Assembly (NCBI GenBank): GCA_020466095.1
Contig: CM035807.1
Coordinates: 45,105,100-45,169,099, forward strand
Length of the DNA: 64,000 nt
Direction: 5' to 3'
Source of the DNA: Chlorops oryzae
Lineage: Eukaryota > Arthropoda > Insecta > Diptera > Chloropidae
The notes under the pieces: generated by a model
What the model was told of the DNA's origin: nothing
What the model saw: the letters and a program-made list of their open reading frames with translations, nothing else
Database searches by the model: none
Shown here: one piece after another, positions 55,932 through 64,000 of the stretch
Layout of the letters: each line of letters begins with the position of its first letter
Position numbering within the stretch: position 1 is the first letter of the stretch
Made by a program: the position numbers and the translations under genes

Positions 55932-56625
55932 TGTTGTGAGTCAACAATCGACTCACGATGATTCAATAATTATGAACGATGGTCACCTTTGTATGAACAG
56001 ACCGACTTCAGAACAAACGAAAGAACAACAACAACAACAACCAATCCAAGCCTAAATGCGAAATATGATCAACGTTGGCACACGACCAGAGCGGCGAGCA
56101 GTAATACTTGATAAGCGAATTTCCGAACGCAAGGGAATTCAGGCAACACCTGGCGAAAGTGCTTATGCGGCGAGTGTGACATCTGGTGAGCTCGAAAATC
56201 AATTGAGCAAAAGAAGATCGAAAACTAGATCAACATTGAACGCGCTCAGCAGTTCCAGAAGTTGCACAATAATTCAACGAGACGCAATTGGAAAATGAGC
56301 AATGCGGCATCAGCAGTTTATTTTCATATAAGCCGAAGATCGAGATGGAGAAAGGGACTCTTTGCAGAATACAAGTTTGTGACAGTCCCAACTCGATGCG
56401 CATGTACTCACCAGTGGCAACAGCGACTAGAGCGTGGACTTGGAGTTTAGGGAAATAGGGTAGTTTAGAGTTTATGGAAGGAGCTAATTTAAACGATTTT
56501 GTGAATTAAATAAGGATTAAATAAAAGATATTATAACGTATAAATCTTGTGTCCTTTTTATTTTCACAAGGGATTTTAGGCATTATGTTCATAGGGAACA
56601 TATCATTTGCTATAGAATCACAACA
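55932..56625 (+). repeat. Ty3/gypsy 5' LTR, plus strand
   Basis: 694 bp starting TGTTGTGAGTC and ending ATCACAACA, followed four bases later by the primer-binding site. It has AATAAA near 56518-56525 and the word GTACTCACC (56404-56412) shared with the other gypsy LTRs. No matching 3' LTR is in the window. Confidence 0.75.
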
Positions 56626-56629
56626 TTTT

Positions 56630-56641
56630 TGGCGCAGCCGG
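56630..56641 (+). other. Gypsy primer-binding site
   Basis: TGGCGCAGCCGG directly after the LTR, identical to the sites of the two minus-strand gypsy elements. Confidence 0.8.
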
Positions 56642-57132
56642 TATTCGACTGACTTTCAGTTGGATTCGAAACAAGGCTAAAAGCTTTTTATAAAAGAGTT
56701 ATCCTGAAAATTTTTGAAGTACGACGTGCGAAAAAATAAAAGAGTTCAGTTGAAGCGGAACCTTGCAGGTTTTAAAAAATTGGTAAACAAAAACCGAAAA
56801 AGCCGAACTCAAAAATTCGTAATTCATACCGCAAAAACAATTAAGATAACTCAAAAAAAGTCAAATTTGCCCGAGGACGTTTGTTAACGTATTCGGCCGA
56901 TTTTTCTTTGATAAAGTTTTAATCCTTGCAGTAAAAAGTATTTTTTTTTGAACGCTTTGTGAAGACAAAAAGGATAATATAACGTAAAATTTAAATATCA
57001 ACGGTAGCAGCAACAGAAGAAACAAAAGGAAAAAAGTAATCATACGAAAAAACATCAAAATGGTGAGTAAAAAAATTTGAGAAACATTTTTAACGCAAAG
57101 AGTCCTTCTTGTTGTGTGCGGTATTCAACTAA

Positions 57133-58434
57133 ATGGAAAAGGAATTAGGAATTTTGAAGCAAAAGGTTGCAGAATTCGAATCTGACAGTATTAGAATTTT
57201 TCGAGAAGCGCGAGAATTATTACATGAAGTAAACCTTAGTAAGGAAATTTCGCAGTTAATTAAGGATCAGCTAGTGCTAGGGCAATTTTCACAAATTTGG
57301 GAAGCAATATTTTTAATAAACCAGGTAAAAAATTCAGTAAATACAGGTGAAGAGAAGGAAAAGTTAAGTAATTTGGAAGAAACAGTAAAGTATCTTAATT
57401 AAAATTGCAAAAAATTAAAACAACAAATAGAACACAGTTACTCGCTAATCGAACAATCGGAAAGAGAAAACGAAGATCTTAGGGAAACCTTACGAAAAGC
57501 GGTAGGCAAAGGGTTAACTGCTACTTTAGAACAGGATAAGGCAACTCTTAAGGAAAAGGAAGAAGAAGTAAAACGACTGAAAAATCAGATAACGGTTTTA
57601 AAACAAGAGTTGAGAGTAGTATATAGTGGTTCTCCATCACCCGCTACAGGTCAAAAAACCCCTCCCTCAAAAATTACAGAAAATTTTATAACCCCCGCAC
57701 CAGTACCCCCTCCGCCGAAACCTCCTACGGATTTCGTTAGCGTAAATAAAAGAAAAGGCCCAAATAGTGAAACAGATACCAGTTTACTAGAAGAACTGAG
57801 GGAGAAACTTTCAAATAGAACAGATACCGGATTAGAAGAACCAAAAGGGAAAAGTTCAAATAAAAAAGATTCCAGCCTATAAGAAGAGTTAAGGGATAAA
57901 ATCTCACATAAAATACCAAATAAAAATCAGAGCATCCAAACAGATATACAAACAGAATTCCAAAGAACAATAATTGAACAACCAACCACTTCAAAAACAG
58001 TAATACCTTTAATAAAAGTAACAATGGCAAATGCCACCCCAGCAGATGAGGTCATGAAAAAGGTTGTTGGTTTAGTCCCATGCTTCTCAGAACAAGACCA
58101 CCCAGAATTAAGTTCGGAAGTAGAGAAATTTGTTATTGGTTTAGAGTTACTTCGGAGCATAACACAAAATATCGACGAGCAGGACATCATCAAATGCGTA
58201 AAGCAGAGGCTTTCAGGGCCAGCTTACATAAAGGCTAGTCAAAAACAATTTGAGGACATGGGGAAACTGGGTGAATTTATTAAGAAAACTTTTCTGAAGC
58301 ACAAAACTTTAGAAACGATTAGGTTTGAAATAGAAAATGCTACCGCAATTTTAAACGAGAAAGCATCGTCGTTTGGGGAAAGGATAGAGTCCTCGTTAAA
58401 AGAGGCCGAAAAATTAATCAGCGAGATTTTGTAA
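57133..58434 (+). pseudogene. Ty3/gypsy gag, degenerate
   Basis: The frame opens with MEKELGILKQKVAEFES (57133) and is interrupted by stops at about 57400 and 57880, resuming from MANATPADEVMKK (58024) to 58434. The N-terminal part is coiled coil, the middle a proline-rich linker (PAPVPPPPKPPT), and the C-terminal part a helical capsid-like retrotransposon gag domain (LRSITQNIDEQDIIKCVKQR). Gag would package element RNA. Downstream, the protease/RT expected of gypsy is not readable. The start codon and leader layout match the related minus-strand element at 61.5 kb. Confidence 0.72.
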
Positions 58435-59450
58435 TATGCAACAAGAAAGGGATAATAACCCGGGAAACGCCCAGCGGCCCGGGCAAGGCCAGTAGACCGG
58501 AATGCCAAATTAAAATGCACAGTTAAGAGGCCAAACCTATTTAAAATTGAAGAAGGAGTAAAAGCTGAGAAAAAAATTTTTAGCCATGAAAAGACTGGTA
58601 TAGAATTGAAAGATTTATATTTAAACAAAATATTCTTTGATGAAAAAGAACAAGGCGAATGTTTTAAGAACCCCATTAGAATAGAAAGCAATAAGGAAAT
58701 TGCATTGAAATATAATATAAAGTATTAGAACGAAGAAGAGTGCACTTAAGCGAACCAATAGAAACACAGCTTCATAAAATTAATAATACTGCCGAAATAA
58801 CAGAAGATCATGAGGAAAATAATGAAGATAATGTGACAAAATTATTTACTCATTGCCGAAAGTACAGTAGTAATATCGAAACTGTAGAGCCGGTGTCAGA
58901 CGACACGTTTATAGTGCTTCCATGCGGACAGAATTAATAATATTAATAAAGATATCTCTTTCTGCAACAATGATAGACAAATTGTATCACTACCATTTCT
59001 TGTTTCCAACTTTAGTAATAGGATTTGTACTGAGGAGACAGTCACGATCCAAGCTAATGAAGCAAGAGTAGAAGAAATTTGTGCAAAAAGATTGTCAGGA
59101 GAGTAAGTAGTGCATAAAAAAGATATTATGCCAGATTTGATAAGAAAATCGCCCAAGATTATTGGCGGAAAAGGAGTTGTACCTATTTTGAAAATCAGTG
59201 AGGTTGAAGTGAATAAAGAGTCAGGTAGTGAAGAAGATTATAAACTCGACGAAGAAGTCGATAGAAATCGTTATGGGAATTTATTGAAGAAGAAAGATGA
59301 TGTTTTATTTAAAGAAAAAAATTTAAAGGAAGATTTTAAAGACAACCCACTGAGTAGGCCACACAATTCCGCAGTAAAGGCACTAGATTTAACCTGGTCG
59401 GGATATCAAGAAAGAGTTAAAATTATGAAGCGAACGATTTAATTGAAAAA
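58435..59450 (+). pseudogene. Gypsy downstream coding remnants, unassigned
   Basis: Short frames follow gag: about 58530-58725, 58740-58937 and 59110-59442, the last ending GYQERVKIMKRTI. None shows RT, RNase H or integrase motifs. A segment near 58940-59105 reads as a Cys-containing stretch (SFCNNDR, RICTEETV) that might come from a late ORF, but I cannot assign it. The element must be heavily deleted. Confidence 0.35.
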
Positions 59451-60785
59451 ATGTCACTTATCTTCAATAATCAAAGAGTTATTAGAGAAGTATTCAAGAA
59501 GTTCTTTAATACAGTAAAAGCGACCTATATTAGTTGTGTTAAAACAGTTTTTCTCATACAAAAAATTTTAGAATGGAAAGGCGTGAACCGTCACATAAGG
59601 TCATATATAAGCCATGGTGAAATTTCAGTTTTTAAAACGAATCCTTTACGCAAAATATTCGCATAGAATTTTAAAGTGGCTTAAGAACTCTTTAATGTAA
59701 ACTATCAATCGAAAAACAGAGATTTTTATCACGTAAGGTGAGGTCTTACTGTTTTTAAGCCTAAGTACGACTAGGACTTTCTTTTTAACATCGCTTACAG
59801 CGATGTATAAATAAGAATTTCCTAGCGAAACTTATTAAAAACCCAGAAATCTGGTAAACTATTTTACAAGCATGCAGTCACGCATATTTAGAGCAAGCCC
59901 CGGTACTCGTTTTGATTTAAACAAAATCTTTAAAATAAAAGCATTAATAACCAGAAAATAAAATCAAAAGAACTGAGCGATTAAATTTTTCAATGCATAA
60001 TCTCAATGAAGCAACGCATTATGACACTTGAAACCAAACCAAAACGTTTCGAAAGTACGAAAAGTAAAAAGTAAGACAATACAGTAGGGACACGAGCACA
60101 ATTATTTGTATTTTTTTTTTGAAGACAAGTTTATGCACAAGATGACACTCGGTGGAAATAAAACTGGCGATGACTTTAAACCAGTTGGACCAACCAGAAT
60201 AATAATAAAGATAGAAAATAATTTGGTAAGTATAAACACCCTTATACAGATATTTACTAAATATTTGTCTATACATAGTCGAAAGAAATTAATTAAAATC
60301 AATACCTTGAAAAGATAGGTATTTTTGTTACACAATACCTCCTTTGTTAAAAAAACAAAAATTAAAAAAAAAAAAAATAAATAAATAAAAATTATTTTAT
60401 ATAAAAATGCATCTCAATATAAAAGGAATAAAAACGAAAAAGTATGGAACAGTTAAAAAAAAAAAATTTAAGAAAAGAAAAATTGAAGAGTAAAAAAAAA
60501 AATAAAATAAATAAAAAGAGAAATAGAAAAAAAAATTTTATTGAAACCTAGAATTAAAAATGTATACCAAATAAAAATGTCGAAAATGAACCTATCAGAG
60601 TAAATTATAATAATAGGGTTGATACATATTTGAATGAAAATCAAATAATAATTAGTAAGTAAAGTATGCGAAAAAAAATTATCTTAAAAAACAATTTTGC
60701 ACACAAATTTTAAAAACATAAAATATTAAAAAATAAATGAATCTATATATATAAAGTAAATGTATGGCGAAGGAAATACCAACCC
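59451..60785. other. AT-rich sequence, no gene recognised
   Basis: Poly-A-rich stretches at about 60350-60560 and chance ORFs. It may include decayed gypsy 3' sequence. Confidence 0.4.
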
Positions 60786-61028
60786 ATTTTGCTTGAGGGT
60801 GACCCACTGGATACTCCCGATATATGGTTCAGGAAGCAGGTGTCCATTCTCTAGCTGGATCCCTCGCTGCCGTCATAACTTTTACTTAAATATTAAGGTT
60901 TTCCTATATATATACATATATTTCATTAAGTACTTTCTCATAATTTTTTTTTCTTCTTCTTATTAAATTTTTCCATTCCTTGTTTTTGTTATAAAATTTT
61001 TTAAACTGTTTTTTTTTATATATATATT
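60786..61028 (+). repeat. Repeat arm, inverted partner at 63421-63665
   Basis: About 243 bp beginning TTGCTTGAGGGTGACC and ending in a T/TA-rich tail. It matches the reverse complement of 63421-63665 closely. Confidence 0.7.
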
Positions 61029-61413
61029 TTCTTATATACAAATATATATACAAATTTAGTTATAATCCATCAATTTGTTCAAATTTCGAATTTCGATTTT
61101 TTTTATCACGTTTGTTATTTTCAATTCAAAAAACAATTTTATTTAATAATGTTATGTTTTTTTTTGTTTGTTTTTTTGTTGTTGTTTTTTTGTTGTTTTT
61201 GTTTTTTTTATTAATATATATATAAGTTTTTGTTTTGACAATTTCGGAGTTAAGCCACCAATTCCTGTTATATTTCCACTTAGTATCATTTTGCGCCTAA
61301 GGTTGTCTAAAAAAAATAAAAAAATATGCAATTTACGGTTCTCGAGTCCCTACTGTATTCTCAGTTCTTTTGATTTTATTACCTGCTTAATAATGATTTT
61401 GATTTGGAAGATT
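61029..61413. other. T-rich low-complexity DNA
   Basis: (TA)n and T-runs between the repeat arm and the truncated gag. No coding sequence recognised. Confidence 0.45.
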
Positions 61414-61530
61414 TTAGTTCTTATTCAAATTTACCTCCTTTACTAATTGCCACGTATCTGCTACAATTGCTTTCGCATCTATTTTTGACTGATGTAAAGT
61501 CTGTCTAAGTTTTTCTAACTCCTGTTCCAT
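61414..61530 (-). pseudogene. Truncated gag start of the minus-strand gypsy element
   Basis: The minus strand reads MEQELEKLRQTLHQSKIDAK and ends LVKEVNLNKN before a stop at 61414-61416. It aligns with the gag N-terminus of the plus-strand element (MEKELGILKQK.. and LHEVNLSKE). Thirty-eight codons remain. It lies about 520 bp downstream of the LTR, as in the sister element. Confidence 0.6.
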
Positions 61531-61540
61531 AGGAAATTTT

Positions 61541-61598
61541 CTAAAAAAATTTTAAATATGTTAGTTAAATATGTTAGTTAAAATTCTGTACTCACCAT
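61541..61598 (-). other. Intron-like segment in the gypsy leader
   Basis: The minus strand reads AAAATG|GTGAGTACAG, then AT-rich sequence, then ATTTTTTTAG|AAAATTTCCT and the gag ATG. A matching donor context, AAAATGGTGAGT, occurs in the sister element at 57057-57068. Donors at this position could feed a spliced subgenomic RNA. Confidence 0.4.
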
Positions 61599-62033
61599 TT
61601 TCATTCTTCCGTTTGCTAACATTTTTTCTCAATGTATTCCTTCGTCAGCGATGAATCTGCTACCGTTGATTTTATTTTTTATTTATTTTTATGCTTTTGG
61701 ACTCATGAATCTCAATGTTCCGTTCTTCAAAAAAAAAAAAATGCTTTTCTTTTTCACAGGATAAAAATTTTTCTCAAAGGAGTACCGGCAGAGCACGATC
61801 AAACGTTATTCCTGGATACCTACTTCGATTTAACTACCGCATACGCCTGCGCCACTAGACACATGAATTTAAGAGCTTCGTTCACCCGGGTCTGATTTTG
61901 TCAGGTTTTAAAACCAAAAAAGGTTCCGCTTCACTCAACTCTTATTTTCATATGCCACACCGCACAAACGCATTAGGATAGTTTCTTAAAAATTCTTATC
62001 CTTGATTCGAATCTAATCGAATGTCGGTCGAAT

Positions 62034-62045
62034 ACCGGCTGCGCC
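62034..62045 (-). other. Gypsy primer-binding site, minus strand
   Basis: TGGCGCAGCCGG on the minus strand, four bases from the LTR end at 62050. Confidence 0.8.
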
Positions 62046-62049
62046 AAAA

Positions 62050-62707
62050 TGTTGTGATTATTAGGGGAATGTATCAGTCTGGCTCCTCCAAACTAATACC
62101 CAGACCTAATTATCCTTTTTAAATAATACTTCGGACACAGAGAATTCATTTAAGTTCTTTTATTAATTTAGTTGTTATTTTAATTACAATGTTTCGATCC
62201 TACTCTAGCTCCTATTTGACTCGAAAGGACTTCCCTAATTCCCTGTCTAACAATTAAGTCTACGCTCCGCTGTCGTGGCCCTTGGGTGAGTACGTGCACC
62301 AGAGTTGAGACTTTGAATACTAAATCAAGAGTCTACTTGTCGATGTTGATTCTTCCCTTTTATAAGGAGAAAGTGCTTAGGCTGCACTTTCTCGCCAAAT
62401 CTGGAACACTTCCGCAATGATGAACTGCTGTTGTGGAACCGACTATAGCCCAATTTCGCTGTTCTCTATGACTTCGTATATCAGCTGGTGCTGACGTAGT
62501 CGTCGTTCTCATTATCGCTGACCTACTTCTGCGTTCCAGCTCTAATTCTGCTTTGGTGACGATATTGCGTCATCGTCTTCGGTCGTTGCATTTCTTTTGT
62601 TCGCTTCTGTCTGTTATTCGCTGGTCTTGCAAAAACGGTCGACTCTTTCTATCGATCAGTTCACGCTAGGTAGTACAGTGAGTACTCGTATATTGTAACT
62701 CACAACA
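62050..62707 (-). repeat. Ty3/gypsy 5' LTR, minus strand
   Basis: 658 bp. On the minus strand it starts TGTTGTGAGTTACAATATAC and ends AATAATCACAACA. It has a TATA-like TTATAAAAGG (about 62357-62366) and the shared GTACTCACC word (plus 62285-62293). The 3' LTR is missing; the element is truncated in the gag region. Confidence 0.75.
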
Positions 62708-63224
62708 TGAGCCTCCAGCTGCTAAATTCATTTCGTTGGGTATTTCAGAAACGCCTTTTTGAAATTTTCATAAATACGAAATGCTATATTTATAAATTTA
62801 TTCCACGAACTTTTGATCTGAAATTCTTGATTATTAAAACAATAAAAAATTTTAGAATAATGATTGCTGAAATTTCAAATAATCCAAAATTTCAAAGATC
62901 TGATTATTGAGTGCCTGAATATTCCAAAATTTCGAAATAAAAATTTTTGATTGTCCAATATTCAATAACTCTCACATTTAAATTTTGAGTTTTTTTTAGT
63001 AGTCCAAATTTTAAATTTTATTATTATTGACTATATGTCAATTCATATTTTCAGAATTTGAATTTAACAATATCACACAAATCGGAAATGTTAAATTTGA
63101 AATTTTTGAATTTTCATTAGTCCATAATTATATGTAAAAAGAAATGGAAGTATTCATATATTCGGCAATAATTCATAAAAATAATGCTGAAAATAGGATT
63201 ATTGCCGATTCCTGATTGTAAGTT
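62708..63224. other. AT-rich flank, no gene recognised
   Basis: A/T-rich sequence with repetitive AAATTT-type words and chance ORFs only. Confidence 0.45.
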
Positions 63225-63345
63225 CAAAGGACAGCCGTTTAGGCTAGCGTTAAGAAAAATATGTATTGAAATAGTTAGAAACTTGGGCGTCTAACGAGTT
63301 AGAAAGGGAGAATATGGGTAATATTATGACCAATTATATACATAT
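63225..63345 (-). repeat. Dispersed repeat, inverse copy
   Basis: Reverse complement of 26895-27030 and 32906-33041. Shared words include AAAGGACAGCCGTTTAGGCT and AAGAAAAATATGTATTGAAA. Copies have diverged by small indels. Confidence 0.7.
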
Positions 63346-63420
63346 ACATACATATATAAAAAATAAAATAAAGAAAACCTGAAAAAATAAATATTAAAAA
63401 AATGGTTTTGAAAAAAAAAA

Positions 63421-63665
63421 AAAAAAATATATATAAAAAAAACAGTTAAAAAAATTTTATAACAAAAACAAGGAATGGAAAAAAAATAAGAAGAAGAAAA
63501 AAAAAAATAATGAGAAAATACTTAATGAAATATATGTATATATATAGGAAAACCTTAATATTTAAGTAAAAGTTATGACGGCAGCGAGGGATCCAGCTAG
63601 AGAGTGGACACCTGCTTCCTGAACCATATATCGGGAGTATCCAGTGGGTCACCCTCAAGCAAAAG
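63421..63665 (-). repeat. Repeat arm, inverted partner of 60786-61028
   Basis: Close reverse complement of the arm at 60.8 kb. Here it continues (63666-63821) into an open minus-strand frame. Confidence 0.7.
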
Positions 63666-63821
63666 TGGATCCCGCCGTAACGTTGTGTATTTCCAATTCC
63701 GCCACCCAATGCCAACATGCATACCGAAAGAGTTATGACCACCGTCTTTGTACGGAGCTTCCGATATATCGTCATCAGTATGTAAGCAGTCAAAGAACCA
63801 CTCCCGATGCGATTTCACCAT
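63602..63821 (-). pseudogene. Unidentified C-terminal ORF fragment in a repeat
   Basis: A 73-codon frame on the minus strand contains SHREWFFDCLHTDDDISEAP and ends DTPDIWFRKQVSTL. Its last part is inside the repeat shared with 60.8 kb, so it probably belongs to a transposable element. No family recognised. Confidence 0.3.
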
Positions 63822-64000
63822 TCAGTGCGCAATACCAAAAATACAAAATGTGATGTCCGAGGAGAGCCAGAATTCACCTGTCTGCATATGAACTTCCCTC
63901 AGCAATATCACGACGAAATGCGATCCATTAAAAAGGGCATGTTCATGCCATTGACAACTTGACAAGCGAGCACAACAGCAGCAGCTAAATCTAATTACAT
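63822..64000. other. Window end, nothing recognised
   Basis: Higher-GC sequence with no readable motif; it may continue into a feature outside the window. Confidence 0.4.

Noticed and set aside
58740..59105. Envelope gene of the gypsy element
   Set aside because: Some Cys-containing stretches look late-ORF-like, but no motif can be read with confidence; left unassigned.
63446..63793. 115-codon minus-strand ORF as a membrane protein
   Set aside because: Its hydrophobic end is translated T/TA-rich repeat tail shared with 60.8 kb; another frame there fits as well.

Overview
The window reads as AT-rich insect nuclear DNA, most likely from a higher fly (Diptera). The evidence is a POC1-type WD40 gene with a 52-bp intron, Himar1-like mariners, BEL/Pao and Ty3/gypsy LTR elements, jockey-superfamily LINEs and many short inverted-repeat elements. 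Apart from POC1 I found no convincing host gene. It looks like a transposon-rich or pericentromeric interval. I found no operon, CRISPR array, rRNA or functional tRNA.

Layout. 1-3604: broken BEL/Pao pol. 4081-5589: two small inverted-repeat elements, one hAT-like with an 8-bp target duplication. 5750-6140: two tRNA-like SINE heads. 6699-9127: a pogo-like MITE split by a 2.0-kb foldback element with ~0.7-kb near-identical arms and a perfect 9-bp target duplication. 10163-11099: first two coding exons of POC1; no later exon was found. 11.1-14.4 kb: SINE and LINE scraps and an inverted element with subterminal tandem repeats. 14403-17947: minus-strand Ty3/gypsy sequence in an unusual 3'end-LTR-leader-3'end-LTR order. 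17.95-21.5 kb: an unidentified ORF and a LINE linker/RT fragment.

21639-35527 is a mariner cluster. A segment of about 5.45 kb (Himar1-like mariner, hAT fragment, inverse mariner, LINE ORF1/endonuclease) occurs twice in direct orientation, about 6008 bp apart. The copies are separated by 555 bp holding a gypsy integrase scrap, and a second mariner family and a truncated Himar-like copy follow. 35.5-40.9 kb: two further LINE remnants and two MITEs. About 41-55 kb has no recognisable gene and begins with several kilobases of purine-skewed low-complexity sequence that may be a data-quality problem. 55-59.5 kb: jockey RT remnant cut by a gypsy LTR with a degenerate gag. 61.4-62.7 kb: a second, related gypsy element on the other strand.

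The genes do not form a pathway; the main story is nested insertion. I found no clearly new functional system. The best leads are the foldback element, the duplicated mariner block, the gypsy LTR tandem, a repeated ATCGTACGTGAC motif and the strand-asymmetric tract. All family names come from motif reading without database searches.
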